A model generated the notes under the pieces. It worked only from the letters and a program-made list of their open reading frames with translations. It ran no database searches and had not been told where the DNA came from. From contig NZ_CP077084.1 in assembly GCF_014268275.3 (NCBI RefSeq), forward strand, positions 868,001 to 932,000: a stretch of DNA of 64,000 nt, read 5' to 3'. Below are positions 17,418-28,700 of the stretch, piece by piece; the stretch's first letter is position 1, and each line of letters opens with the position of its first letter. The position numbers and the translations under genes were made by a program. The stretch is from Pseudomonas tritici (GTDB lineage Bacteria > Pseudomonadota > Gammaproteobacteria > Pseudomonadales > Pseudomonadaceae).

Positions 17418-18206
17418 ATGGCCAAGCACAACGTACGCCTTCAGGATTTCCCCCAACTGCCCAGTCCGGTGTACTTCCGCTATTCGGATTTCGCCCCGGA
17501 CACCGAATGCACCCCACACCAGCATTTCTGGGGCTCGCTGGATTACTCCGCCAGCGGCGTGATGCGCATGGAAGTGGCCGGCAGCCGCTTCATGTCACCG
17601 CCGCAATACGCGGTGTGGGTGCCGCCGCACACCGAACACAGTTCCTACAACGCCGAGGCGATTGTCTACCACTCGGTGGGCCTTGCCCCGGAACTCTGCG
17701 AGGAACTGCCGCAACAGCCTTGCACCCTGGCCATCAGCGATATCCTCAAGGCCATCCTTCGCGACTTCGCACAGCGCGACGTAAATATGCCGCAGAGCGC
17801 ATCCGATATCCGCCTGGCCCAAGCGCTGGTGGACCAGCTCAAACAGGCGCCGATCCACGAGTGTTTCCTGCCCTACGCCCGCCACCCAGGGTTGCTCGGC
17901 GTATTGGAAGGCATGCAGGCCGACCCCGCAGACAACCGCCCCCTGTCGCATTGGGCCGAGCAGGTACACGTGAGCGAACGCACCCTGGCGCGTCAGTTTG
18001 TGCGCGAACTCGGCATGAGCTTTGGTGAATGGCGCCAGCGCCTGCGCTACCTGGCGGCCATCGAAGCCCTCGACAGCGAGCGCAGCGTGCAACATGTGGC
18101 ATTCGACTTGGGCTACAGCACCGCCTCGGCCTTTATCGCCATGTTCCAACGCCAGGCGGGTTGTACCCCGGAGCAGTATCGGCGGACGCATATACGCAGT
18201 CGGTGA
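17418..18206 (+). CDS. AraC-family regulator with cupin sensor domain
   Basis: A 262-residue regulator. The N-terminal cupin domain (about 10-100, with TPHQHFWGSL and WVPPHTEHSSYN carrying potential metal-binding His) is followed by a double helix-turn-helix (about 165-258: LSHWAEQVHVSERTLARQF and VQHVAFDLGYSTASAFIAMF). It is divergent from the EamA exporter and is likely its regulator. Confidence 0.88.
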   Translation: MAKHNVRLQDFPQLPSPVYFRYSDFAPDTECTPHQHFWGSLDYSASGVMRMEVAGSRFMSPPQYAVWVPPHTEHSSYNAEAIVYHSVGLAPELCEELPQQPCTLAISDILKAILRDFAQRDVNMPQSASDIRLAQALVDQLKQAPIHECFLPYARHPGLLGVLEGMQADPADNRPLSHWAEQVHVSERTLARQFVRELGMSFGEWRQRLRYLAAIEALDSERSVQHVAFDLGYSTASAFIAMFQRQAGCTPEQYRRTHIRSR

Positions 18207-18276
18207 AGATGTAACAGGTTTTGACTACACTGCTGGAAGGCCGTGCCCTCCGGCACGGTAACAGGGAGAAAACTCC

Positions 18277-18579
18277 ATGAAGATGCTGCGAATTCCGCTG
18301 TTGATGATGGGCCTGCTGCTGTGTTCCCAGGGCTTTGCCGCCACCGCCCAGCAAAACAAAATGACCACCTGCAACGCTGAAGCCTCCACCAAGACGCTCA
18401 AGGGCGACGAGCGCAAGGCCTTCATGAAAACCTGCCTGTCGGCCCCGGCGGCCAACGACGCCAAGACCCTGACCCCGCAGCAGCAGAAGATGAAGGATTG
18501 CAATGCATCGGCGAAAACCAAGGCGCTGACGGGCGATGCGCGCAAAACCTACATGAGTACTTGCCTGAAAGGCAGCTGA
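18277..18579 (+). CDS. psiF: PsiF-repeat periplasmic protein
   Basis: A 100-residue protein with a signal peptide (MKMLRIPLLMMGLLLCSQGFA) and two PsiF repeats, each with two Cys: TTCNAEASTKTLKGDERKAF...KTCL and KDCNASAKTKALTGDARKTY...STCL. PsiF was named in E. coli as phosphate-starvation-inducible; its biochemical role is unknown. A REPIN follows directly. No clear Pho box was found in the short upstream gap. Confidence 0.85.
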   Translation: MKMLRIPLLMMGLLLCSQGFAATAQQNKMTTCNAEASTKTLKGDERKAFMKTCLSAPAANDAKTLTPQQQKMKDCNASAKTKALTGDARKTYMSTCLKGS

Positions 18580-18594
18580 GTGCGCGAATCCCCC

Positions 18595-18683
18595 TGTGGG
18601 AGCGGGCTTGCTCGCGAAAGCAGTTTTTCGTTCAACACATCAGTGACTGAACCACCGCATTCGCGAGCAAGCCCGATCCCACA
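18595..18683. repeat. REPIN
   Basis: Arms at 18595-18618 and 18660-18683 (24 bp, one mismatch), core GGGCTTGCTCGCGAA. It sits between psiF and the AI-2E-family gene. Confidence 0.88.
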
Positions 18684-18775
18684 CTGACCGTGTTCACAAC
18701 ACTAAGACCTCTCGCTTGATTTCCCCAAGGCTGGCAGACTGCCCATCCTTTAACGCCGTTCGTTTTTGAGGCTGT

Positions 18776-19789
18776 ATGCCAACGTTTTCTCAGCGTCATG
18801 TGTTGTTGCTGGCCAGCTACATCATCATTTTCGGCGGTTTGCTGCTGGTACTGCCGCTCAAATTGCTGCCCAGTCTGCTGGCGGGTCTGTTGGTGTTTGA
18901 ACTGGTCAACATGCTCACCCCCCAACTGCAACGGCTGATCGAAGGCCGGCGCGCGCGTTGGCTGGCGGTGGCTCTGCTTGGCACACTGATCGTCAGCGTG
19001 CTGACCCTGATCTTTGCTGGCGCCATCAGCTTCCTGCTCCACGAAGCGGAAAATCCCGGAGCTTCCCTCGACAAATTCATGGGCGTGGTCGACCGCGCGC
19101 GCGGCCAACTGCCGCCGTTTCTCGATGCTTACCTGCCCGCCAGCGCCGCCGAATTCCGCGTGGCCATCGGCGATTGGCTGAGCAAACACCTGAGCGAACT
19201 GCAGCTTGTTGGTAAGGATGCCGCGCATATGTTCGTCACCCTGCTGATCGGCATGGTGCTCGGCGCGATCATCGCCTTGCAGCGCGTGCCCGACCTGACC
19301 AAACGCAAACCCCTGGCCGCCGCCCTGTTTGATCGCCTGCACTTGCTGGTCCAGGCCTTTCGCAACATTGTTTTCGCCCAGATCAAAATCGCCGCACTCA
19401 ACACCGCCTTCACCGCCGTGTTCCTCGCCGTGGTGCTGCCGCTGTGCGGGATTCACCTGCCACTGACCAAAACCCTGATCGTGCTCACCTTCCTGCTCGG
19501 CTTGCTGCCGGTGATCGGCAACCTGATGTCCAACACCCTGATCACCATCGTCGCGCTGTCGCTGTCGATCTGGGTAGCAGTGGCGGCGTTGGGGTATCTG
19601 ATTGTTATCCACAAGGTCGAGTACTTCCTCAACGCGCGGATCGTGGGTGGGCAAATCAGTGCCAAATCGTGGGAACTGTTGCTGGCGATGCTGGTGTTTG
19701 AAGCCGCGTTTGGTTTGCCGGGGGTGGTGGCGGGGCCGATTTATTATGCGTATTTGAAGAGTGAGCTGAAGCTGGGCGGGATGGTCTAG
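18776..19789 (+). CDS. AI-2E/PerM-family membrane permease
   Basis: A 337-residue inner-membrane protein with about seven hydrophobic helices and a soluble stretch at about 95-150. The C-terminal half has the family pattern LLGLLPVIGNLMSN and the final FGLPGVVAGPIYYAYLKSEL. Members of this family have been proposed to export autoinducer-2, act as Na+/H+ antiporters or export other solutes; the substrate here is unknown. Confidence 0.85.
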   Translation: MPTFSQRHVLLLASYIIIFGGLLLVLPLKLLPSLLAGLLVFELVNMLTPQLQRLIEGRRARWLAVALLGTLIVSVLTLIFAGAISFLLHEAENPGASLDKFMGVVDRARGQLPPFLDAYLPASAAEFRVAIGDWLSKHLSELQLVGKDAAHMFVTLLIGMVLGAIIALQRVPDLTKRKPLAAALFDRLHLLVQAFRNIVFAQIKIAALNTAFTAVFLAVVLPLCGIHLPLTKTLIVLTFLLGLLPVIGNLMSNTLITIVALSLSIWVAVAALGYLIVIHKVEYFLNARIVGGQISAKSWELLLAMLVFEAAFGLPGVVAGPIYYAYLKSELKLGGMV

Positions 19790-19794
19790 GAACG

Positions 19795-20132
19795 CTGTCC
19801 AAAGGCTTGGTGTTCGTTGCACTGGCGCTGCTTGCCGGGTGTGCGCCCTCGCATTCCGCATGGGTATCCAGTCGAGATGGCTCGAAAGGCACCCGATGGA
19901 CTCACATATCCGTACGATCTGCTCCCAATCACCTGGGAAATGCTCGGATTCGTTCTGGTCGCCCGTCAATCAGAACCGAGTGTTTGACCGCGTTGTGGAA
20001 GAGGGTCAGGGCAAGCGCTACTACATCACGTGGATACGTGACTGCCGTTATTCCGTTTGGGTGGATGAAAACAGGGTGGTCAAGTCCTGGCGGTATGAGA
20101 CGGAAAATACCGGAAGTTGCTACATTTTCTAG
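19795..20132 (+). pseudogene. Frameshifted small lipoprotein gene
   Basis: The pieces of one small lipoprotein seem spread over all three frames. From a CTG at 19795 (preceded by AGGAA) comes SKGLVFVALALLAGCAPSHS, a good lipobox. A different frame gives PDGLTYPYDLLPITWEML, the first frame again gives RSGRPSIRTE, and a third frame ends RVVEEGQGKRYYITWIRDCR...SCYIF at 20132. Each segment looks protein-like, and joining them needs at least two frame changes. If instead one frame is genuine, the best is the lipobox frame from TTG 19807 running to 20190. Function unknown. Confidence 0.4.
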
Positions 20133-20160
20133 GTCTGGTGCGCGATGGACGCAGATCAAA

Positions 20161-20187
20161 ATGTGGGAGCGGGCAACCCCCCCACAT
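20161..20187. repeat. Short decayed REP palindrome
   Basis: ATGTGGG at 20161-20167 pairs with CCCACAT at 20181-20187, with GAGCGGGC between. It looks like a collapsed or single REP after the broken lipoprotein gene. Confidence 0.55.
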
Positions 20188-20219
20188 TAGTCATGCTGTG
20201 TTGGCGATAAAGGGGCAGA

Positions 20220-21488
20220 TCAGCAGCCGTATCGCTTGCTCGCCTCAATCGCCAACCCACTGCCGATGCTGCCAAAGATATTCCCTTCCACATGCCGCGC
20301 ATTCGGCAACATCGCCGAAATGCTGTGACGTAGTGCCGGAATCCCGCTGGAACCGCCGGTAAAGAACACCGTGTCCACCTGCGCCACACTGACCGATGCA
20401 TCGTTGAGCAACTGCGTGACACTGCCGCGCACGCGCTCCAGCAAGCCATCGATGGCCGACTCGAACAGTGCTCGGCTCAGCGCTACGCTCAGCCCCGGCT
20501 CAACCCGGTCCAGCGCAACATGGCGGCTGTCTTCATGGGTCAGCTGGATCTTGGTTTCTTCCACTTCCATCGCCAACCAGTGCCCGGCGCGCTGTTCGAT
20601 CAGCTTGAACAGGCGATCGATACCACCGGTGTCCTCGATGTCATAGCGCATGCTGCCCAACGCCAGCTGGGATTTCTGCGAGTACACCGAGTTGATGGTG
20701 TGCCAGGTGGCCAGGTTCATGTGATGGCTGGTGGGCATGTAGGCGCCACTTTTCATGCGGCTGCCGTAACCGAACAGCGGCATCATGCCTTGCAGGCTCA
20801 GTTGCTTGTCGAAGTCGGTACCGCCGATGTGCACGCCGCCGGTGGCGAGGATGTCATCGTGGCGGTTGTCGTTGTGACGACGGTCTGGCGACAGGCGCAC
20901 CAGCGAGAAGTCTGAAGTACCCCCGCCGATGTCGACGATCAGTACCAGCTCTTCCTTTTCGATGGTGGACTCGTAGTCGAAGGCGGCCGCAATCGGTTCG
21001 TACTGGAACGAGATGTCCTTGAAGCCGATCTTGCGCGCAACGTCGACCAGGGTGTTTTCCGCTTCCTGGTCGGCCATCGGGTCGTCATCGACGAAAAACA
21101 CCGGGCGGCCCAGCACCACTTCTTCGAACTCACGGCCGGCGTTGGCTTCGGCGCGGCTCTTGAGTTGGCCGATAAACAGCGCCAGCAGGTCTGTGAACGG
21201 CATCGCCGTGCCGAGCACGCTGGTGTCGTGCTTGATCAGCTTGGAACCCAGCAGGCTCTTGAGCGAGCGCATCAGCCGGCCTTCGTAGTTTTCCAGGTAC
21301 TCATGCAGGGCCAGGCGGCCGTACACCGGGCGACGCTCCTCGAAGTTGAAGAACACCACCGACGGCAACGTGATCTTGTCGTCCTCCAGCGCGATAAGCG
21401 TTTCCATGCCGGGGCGGATCCAGCCGACGGTGGAGTTGGACGTGCCAAAGTCGATGCCGCAGGCACGGGCTGGGGATGGGTTTTTCAT
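20220..21488 (-). CDS. yegD: Hsp70-like protein YegD
   Basis: A 422-residue Hsp70-type ATPase without a full substrate-binding domain, like E. coli YegD. Phosphate-1 motif GIDFGTSNST is near the N-terminus, the phosphate-2 motif VDIGGGTSDFSLVRL is at mid-length, and the adenosine motif FFTGGSSGIPALR is near the end. It stops soon after the ATPase domain. The ATG at 21488 gives the usual MKNPSPARACGIDFG start. It is divergent from cbpA, a J-domain gene, which makes a chaperone partnership plausible though unproved. Confidence 0.92.
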   Translation of the reverse strand: MKNPSPARACGIDFGTSNSTVGWIRPGMETLIALEDDKITLPSVVFFNFEERRPVYGRLALHEYLENYEGRLMRSLKSLLGSKLIKHDTSVLGTAMPFTDLLALFIGQLKSRAEANAGREFEEVVLGRPVFFVDDDPMADQEAENTLVDVARKIGFKDISFQYEPIAAAFDYESTIEKEELVLIVDIGGGTSDFSLVRLSPDRRHNDNRHDDILATGGVHIGGTDFDKQLSLQGMMPLFGYGSRMKSGAYMPTSHHMNLATWHTINSVYSQKSQLALGSMRYDIEDTGGIDRLFKLIEQRAGHWLAMEVEETKIQLTHEDSRHVALDRVEPGLSVALSRALFESAIDGLLERVRGSVTQLLNDASVSVAQVDTVFFTGGSSGIPALRHSISAMLPNARHVEGNIFGSIGSGLAIEASKRYGC

Positions 21489-21727
21489 GTCTATCGGGTT
21501 CCGGTTGAAAAACGGCCGCGCAGTGTATGCCAGTCGAAGGCGGATGCGTAGGCCGACCATCCGTTAAATCGTGCTTGAATCCTGGGGATTTGCCCCCACA
21601 TCTGCTGCATACGGCAAGTGCCGATAACACTTTGACGCACCCCCAGGCCACAAGACTCAACAAGTGCAAACCAGCGCACGTTGTGCCCCGGGCTGTGCGA
21701 TCTCGATTGAAGGATGGTGAACCGCCG

Positions 21728-22666
21728 ATGGATTTCAAAGACTATTACAAGATTTTGGGTGTCGAGCCGAGTGCTGATGACAAGGAAATCAAGGCCGCCT
21801 ATCGCAAGCTTGCACGCAAATATCACCCGGATGTGAGCAAGGAAAAAGACGCTGAAGCCAAGTTCAAGGACGCGTCCGAAGCCTATGAAGCGCTTAAAAG
21901 CGCCGATAAGCGCGCGGAATACGACGAGCTGCGCAAATACGGCCAACATGGCCAGCCATTCCAGGGCCCGCCGGGCTGGCAGAGCCGTGGTGGCTATGGC
22001 GGTGGTGGCGGCGGTGAGGATTTTTCGGACTTCTTCAGCTCCATCTTCGGCTCGCGCGGCGATGCCTTTGGTGGCGGCCAGCGTCGTCCTGCCGGGCGCA
22101 AGGGCCAGGATGTGGAGATGCACCTCACGGTGTCGCTTGAAGAGACGCTGTCGACCGAGTCCAAGCCGATCAGCTTCCAGGTGCCGCACTACGACGCCTC
22201 GGGCCGGCATGTGAGCAATACCACCAAGAGCCTGAACGTGAAGATCCCCGCCGGCGTGGCCGACGGTGAGCGCATCCGCCTCAAGGCGCAGGGCGCACCG
22301 GGGATCGGCGGCGGGGCCAATGGCGACCTGTACCTGATCATCAAGTTCGCGCCGCACCCCAAATTCGAGGTGGACGGTGAAAACCTGATCATCAACCTGC
22401 CGCTGGCACCGTGGGAACTGGCCCTGGGCGCGGAAGTCGCCGTGCCGACACTGACCGGCAAGATCAACCTCAAGGTGCCCGCCGGCAGCCAGAACGGCCA
22501 GCGCATGCGCGCCAAGGGCCATGGCCTGTTGAACAAGGCGGGGCAGCGCGGGTACCTGTTCGTGCAGCTCAAGGCGGTAATGCCCAAGAGCAGCGACGAT
22601 GAGGTGAAGGCGCTGTGGCAGGAACTGGCGCAGAAAGCCGCGTTCAACCCACGCGAGCACTTCTGA
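21728..22666 (+). CDS. cbpA: DnaJ-family co-chaperone CbpA
   Basis: A 312-residue class-B J-protein. The J domain spans about 1-70 with the HPD motif in YHPDVS; a Gly/Phe-rich linker follows (about 75-115, e.g. [12 protein letters not shown]), then the two C-terminal beta domains (about 120-300). It lacks the zinc-finger of DnaJ, as expected for CbpA. It stimulates Hsp70 ATPase and in E. coli also binds DNA. The start [12 protein letters not shown] is preceded by AAGGATGG. Confidence 0.94.
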   Translation: MDFKDYYKILGVEPSADDKEIKAAYRKLARKYHPDVSKEKDAEAKFKDASEAYEALKSADKRAEYDELRKYGQHGQPFQGPPGWQSRGGYGGGGGGEDFSDFFSSIFGSRGDAFGGGQRRPAGRKGQDVEMHLTVSLEETLSTESKPISFQVPHYDASGRHVSNTTKSLNVKIPAGVADGERIRLKAQGAPGIGGGANGDLYLIIKFAPHPKFEVDGENLIINLPLAPWELALGAEVAVPTLTGKINLKVPAGSQNGQRMRAKGHGLLNKAGQRGYLFVQLKAVMPKSSDDEVKALWQELAQKAAFNPREHF

Positions 22667-22670
22667 CACC

Positions 22671-22712
22671 TGTAGGCGCGAACGTGCTCTGCATCGCAGG
22701 CTCGCGCCTACA
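22671..22712. repeat. Palindromic repeat after cbpA
   Basis: Exact 11-bp arms TGTAGGCGCGA (22671-22681) and TCGCGCCTACA (22702-22712) around a 20-bp spacer. It starts 4 bp after the cbpA stop and could end transcription or simply be a REP-type element; no T run follows. Confidence 0.65.
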
Positions 22713-22782
22713 TAGTTAGCCCTCGTCCCCAGGCACCGATCATTAGGCTGATGGCTTTCCCATCAGTCACGGATGATCCGCC

Positions 22783-25700
22783 ATGCCCAACCCGCAACCC
22801 CCCGCGTCCGCCAGTATCCACGGCCCCTTTCTCGAACAAAGCATTCCCGACTGGCTGATCAACGCCACCCCCGAACGCCGCGCCACCCTCAAGGAGGCCC
22901 GCACCATCGCGCCGGATTGGTACACCCGCGCCACCCCCGCCCAGCGCCTAGCCCTGAACAACCGCGTGCTTGCCAGCTTCAATGCGCAAACCGCGCTGGA
23001 CAAGGCCGTGGCCTCGCTGCAAAGCGTCGACCAGTTCGCTGAACCCCTATTGCGCAAGGCGTTGCAGGATCAGTTCAACCTGCAGTTGGACGTCAACACC
23101 ACCTACCTGCACCTGCAAAAGCCGGTGGAGCTGGGCGTGTTCGCCGTCGAGGTCGACCGCTTCGATGTGCTGAAACTGCCGCTGCTGCAGGCTGCGCTGC
23201 ACAACTTCGAAGAAGCGGAAGCCAAGCCCGGCGCTTTTCATCGGCAATCCGGTTTCCTGCGCGAAACCCAGACCCCAGGCACTTTCGACCCCATCACGAC
23301 AGCGTTGACCGTGCCCCAATTCATTCACCTGTGCCGCACCCTGGATATCGGCGCGCTCTACCAGGCCTACCTTGAGCGCTTCCTCAAGCCGCAGGACGAC
23401 CAGGCCCTGCGCCAGGCTTTCATTGCTGCGCAGAAAGCCGCCCTCTCCGTGGCGGCGGACCAGGCGTTGTTGCAGCAGGATATCCGGCCCGCTGACTACC
23501 GGATGATCCAGGACGTGATCAACGGTGAACGCCACCCGCGCCTGGGCGGCAAACCGGTGTGGTTCCGCGATCTGGGCATGATGAAAAAACGCCTGACCGG
23601 CTGCGTGGTATTTGTGATGAGTGAGCAGTATCGCTACTCGGACGAGCTGATTCTCTATATCCCCAACGACCCCCTTCACCCCCTCAAGCGCTACACCTTC
23701 GAAGGCATGCGCGCTGCGTTCAAACAGCATTTCACCGCCCGTGACAACGCTGCCGAAGCCAACGGCAACCCCACTGGCTATCAGCGATTTTTCAGCCAAT
23801 TCGTCGACTATGCCGATCGCCCGTACTTTTTCAGCCAGTTCACTGAAAACGCGCCTGCCGCCTCCCTGGGCGAGGCGCTGCAACCCTATGCGCCGCTGGC
23901 CAATCAGGGGCTCAAGGGCATCAATCCCTTTATCCTGCTCGTCGCCCCGCGTGAATTGCCGCCAGCGCCACCCAGGCCCAAGGTCGCCAACCTGGATCCT
24001 TACATTGACGCCAGGGCGCTGTCGCGCAAGGGCCATGGCATCTGGGCAGAGAACATCGACCTGTGGACTTATCTGTTCGAACAGTACCGCGACAAACTGA
24101 TCAATGACGCACGCAGCCACGCCGTGCCCACTGCCGATGTGGATGCGCGGGTGCGCTCGGAAAAATTCAGTGCGTTGCTCAACATCGGCCTGCTGGTGCT
24201 CAACGCCGTGTCGATGTTCGTCCCGGTGCTGGGGGAGGTGATGATGGTCGTGATGGCCGGCCAACTGTTGCACGAGACCTTCACCGGTGTGATCGAATGG
24301 AGTGAAGGCGACCGCCGGGCGGCTAAGGCCCATTTGATCGATGTGGCGGAAAACCTCGCGGTGCTGGCATTGATGGTCGCCGGCGGCAAGGCCCTGGCCA
24401 AATTGACGGCGGCCAAGGCCGAGCCGGTGATAGAAAACCTGCACCCGGTCAGCCTGCCTGACGGCCAGGTCCGCCTGGGCAAAGCCGACCTGCGTGGCTA
24501 CGAAAGCCCGGTGCTGCTTGAAGGCTCACCGAATGCCCAGGGCCAGTATTTCAAGGGCGGCAAGACCTACATTCGCCAGGGAGACAAGGCCTATGAGCAG
24601 CGCTACGACGCCACTGTGCAACGCTGGCGCATCGCGCACCCCAGCGACGCCAGTGCCTATCAACCGCTGCTCAGCCACAACGGCCAGGGCGCATGGCGCC
24701 ATAGCCTGGAGCGGCCACTGGCCTGGGACCGCCTGACCCTGCTGCGCCGCATGGGCCACAGCACCCAAGGGTTTACCGATGCGCAATTGCTCAAGGCCGC
24801 CGACATCAGCGGCGTCACCGATAACCAACTGCGCCGCATGCACATGGACAACCGGTCACCTGCGCCTGAGTTGACCGACGCAATGCGCCTGATCGAGGCT
24901 GACCAAGGCGTGGACCAGGTCATCGAGCAGATCCGGACCGGGCAATCGACCAACGGACGCTACCTGTTCACCTTGCCTCTTATCACCGAACTGCCGCGCT
25001 GGCCGCTGGGACGCGTGCTCGAAGTGTTCGACAGCCGTGCATTGACCGGGCGCTCGATCAAGTACGGCTCCGAGCGGTGGTTTGCCGGGATCGAGGCCAA
25101 GGCACCGATCCGCATCAGCCGCGCCGACGTGCTCAGCGGCGAACTGCCGACGCGGATTCTCGCCGCACTGAATGAAACGGAAATTACCGCGCTGTTGGGC
25201 GGTGAACCGGCGCGCGTGGTGGCCGAGCGACCCACGGAGTTTCGCAAGCAGATCGCCGACTTCGCACGCACCCGCCAGGCGGCAATCTTTGAAAGCCTGT
25301 ACAACGGCCACGCCGCATCGCACCCGGATATCGCCAAGCTGCAACGGCTCTGCCCAGGCCTCAGCGAGCCGGCTGCGCGTAACGTGATCGAGCTCGCCGA
25401 CGCTGAGCAACTGGCACGCCTGCACAGCACCGGGCGCATGCCCTTGCCGCTGCTGGAACAAGGCCGTTGGTACGCCCGCCAAGGCCGCCTGGGCCACGCC
25501 TACGCCGGATTGCACCTGGAAAACATGGCCGCCGGCGACAGCACGCGCCTGGCCCTGCACGCTCTGCAACGCCTGCCGGGCTGGTCCGATCAACTGCGCC
25601 TGGAAGTGCGCGAAGGCAGCATCAGCGGGGCCCTGCTCGATGGCATCGGGAGCGAGACCGCGCCTCAGCGCAAATACCTGGTCAAGCACGGCCCGGTCTA

Positions 25701-28700
25701 CCAGGCCTTCAACGCGCGTGGTGAAAGCCTCAACAGCCTGCCGCGCCATGGCGACAACTTCTATGCCTCGATCATGCACGCCTTGCCCGACGAGGCGCGC
25801 CAGGCTCTGGGCATGCCCCAGGTCAGCCAGAGCGCCGACCTGCGCCGCGCGATCATCGACTATGCCTTGGGCCATCGTGGCGAGATGGCCGCACGTCTCG
25901 ACCGTCACGCCGCCACCCGTCAACGCATCAAGGCGCCGACACGTATCAGCGTCAGCCAGGTGGGCTACCTCGCCAGCGGCCGCGGCAGCGGCGTCGACCC
26001 GTCACTGGTCTCGCGGGTGCAGGACCTTTACCCCCAACTCACCGAGCAACAGGCCAACGGGTTCATCCTCGAGCAGCGCCTGGCCGGGCAGAGCGATGCG
26101 CAGATCTACGGCCTGCTGCAAGCGCGCACGCGTGAATGGCAAAGCTTGGAGGCCAGCCTCGACCAGTGGGTCGGCCCCCAGCCCCAAGGGCTGCAGTCGT
26201 CGTCCTTCGGGTCTAGGGCAGTGGCCGACAGCATCAAAGACTCCTGGCGCAATGCCCCATTGGCCGGCGAAGACCCACGCTACGCGCAGTTGCGCATCAT
26301 CCATTTCTCCTCGCTGCCGCCGCTGCCTCGGTTGAGCGCCGACTTTTCCCATGTGCGCGACCTGCAACTGGTTACCTCCAGCGCCGATGACTTGCTGGCC
26401 CTGTTCCCCAACCTGGAAAAACTGCACATGGCCGGCAGCTCTGACCAGCTAGACAGTGTTTTCGAACACGTGCGCAACCTGCGCCAACTGCGCAGCCTGA
26501 GCATTTCGGTGCCGCTGACGCCGCCCATCCTGTCCAGGCTCGGCACCCTGACCCACATCGAGGAGCTGAGCCTGGTGTCGGCGCGCTTCGACGGACCGGC
26601 GCTGCCCAGCCCGCCGCTGGATGTGAGCGCATTCAATCACCTGCGTCGCCTGGAAATCATCGACCCCTGGATGAAGCAGTGGCCGACCGGCGTGCTCGAC
26701 CTGCCGGCCTTGGAACGCCTGAACCTGCGCCAAACCGCCATCGACGCTTTGCCCGGCGGAATCTACGACGGTCATGAACGGCTGTTTGCCGGGTTGTCCC
26801 TGGACTGGTCGCGGTTCCCGCGTGAGGTGTTCAAGCCGGCGTATGAGTTTGTCAGTAGCCGCGCTGAACATTTGATGGACCTGGAGGAAATGGTCAGTGA
26901 CTACTGCCGTGGCGAACTCAAGCGCCTGACCGAGATGGGCCCCCAGTCCCCCGACATCCTGTTCACGCGATTTGCCGAACAATGGCCGGGCGCCGAAACG
27001 CGGTTTGCGGCGATTGAGGCGCTGAGTGCGCAATGCCGTGAAATCAATGGCCTGCTGGAGGCCTGGGTGGGCGATTCGATGACGCTGGAGGGTGGCGGCT
27101 ATGCACGCTCCACCCTGGCCTCCACGCTGAGAACCTGTTGGCGTAATGGCGTCTACCGCCAGTACGGTTCATCCACCGGCGAGCCGAGCCTGGACCGGTT
27201 GTACGGGCACATGAGCGACTCCTCGGTGCTGGACCTGCCTTACATGCAATTGGATACGCTGCCGCATCTGCCTGCGGCGGGCTTTAGCCATGTGCGCACC
27301 TTGCGCATGCGCAACCTGCGGGTGCCGGCGGATCAGGTCCAGGTGTTTATCCGGGCGTTTCCATCGGTGCAGATGCTCGACCTCAGCGGCAGCGCCCTGA
27401 CGCAACTGCCGTTTGAAACCCGCGATTTACCAGCCCTTGAACACCTCAACTTGCGTAACAACCCACTGCACAGCTTGGATGTGCGCGGCCTGGAGCGTTT
27501 GCAATCACTGAGTCTGCGGGGAACCACACTGACAGCCTGGCCGACCGGCGTCGAACACCTGTCGCAGCTCACCTGGCTGGATTTGCGCAGCAGCCAGCTC
27601 ACCCGCGTACCAGCCTCGGCCCTGGCCCAGGAGCGCGTGCTGCTCAACGCCAACCTTACCGATACGCCGCTGACACCCGAGGCGCACACCGCGCTGAAGA
27701 CGGCCATGCACCGGGTAGAGCAAGCGCGTGGCTTGCCCGAAGGTACCTTGCAACGGTTTGCCGAGAATCAGGTGCCCGATCATTTCCCTCCTGCGGAGAG
27801 CGGGGGAGCCATTGCCCGACACTTGTTGCCGTTGCTGCCTGCCGAAATCCAAGGCGCATCCCTGGAGCAGCGGCTGCATCGTCTGTGCCCGGCGCTCGAC
27901 GAGGATGGCGCCGCGCAGTGGCTGGCCAAGTTGCGCGAGGATGGGGTTGGCGATGCCCAACTGCATCAGCGTGTCGATGCCTGGAACCGTGACTTCGAAG
28001 ACCTGACGCGGCGCTTGAATGGCTGGATGTACCTGCGCGAAACCCGGGGCATCGATTGGACTCGCGGGGGCAACTGGATCCTGTCGGCACAAAGTCGTGG
28101 CATGGCGGCGCGGCGCATCATGGCCTGCTGGCGCGACGGCATCCTGGCCTGCTGGCGCGACGGCATCCTGGCCTGGAGTCGCGAGGCCGATAGCGTGTTG
28201 ACCCTCAACGGGTTGCAACTCGGCGACTTGCCACCACTGCCGGTATCACTTGCCCACGTTGGCACCCTGGACCTCAGCGGTGTGCGCGTCACCGAGCTGG
28301 GTTCCAACGGCTTCTTGAGCGCGTTCCCCCAACTGCACGTGTTGGAACTCAGCGGCAACGGCTTGCAACTGCTGCCCGAGCCGGTGGGTGCGATGAGCCA
28401 GTTGGAACGCCTGGAACTGGGTAGCAACAGCCTCGCCGACCCCGAGCCTTTGTATCGCACATTGGCAAACCTGACCCAGTTGCAATGGCTGGACCTGAGC
28501 TACAACAACTTGGAAACCTTCAGTGTCGACAACCTGCACACGCTGCACACCCTGGACCTGCGCAACAACCGCCTGGTGCAGTGGCCAGACGGCGTGTTGA
28601 CCGCCCCGAACCTGCGCAGCCTGAACCTCAGTGACAATGAAATCTCGTTGATCCCCGATCATGCGCTCAATGGTCAGCACGATACGTTGCTCGATGGGGT

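Noticed and set aside
18632..19969. 445-codon open frame on the minus strand
   Set aside because: Antisense to the AI-2E-family permease; Gln/His-rich translation typical of a shadow frame.
28123..28170. Possible CRISPR or short-repeat array
   Set aside because: Only two direct, in-frame copies without spacers; a coding duplication.
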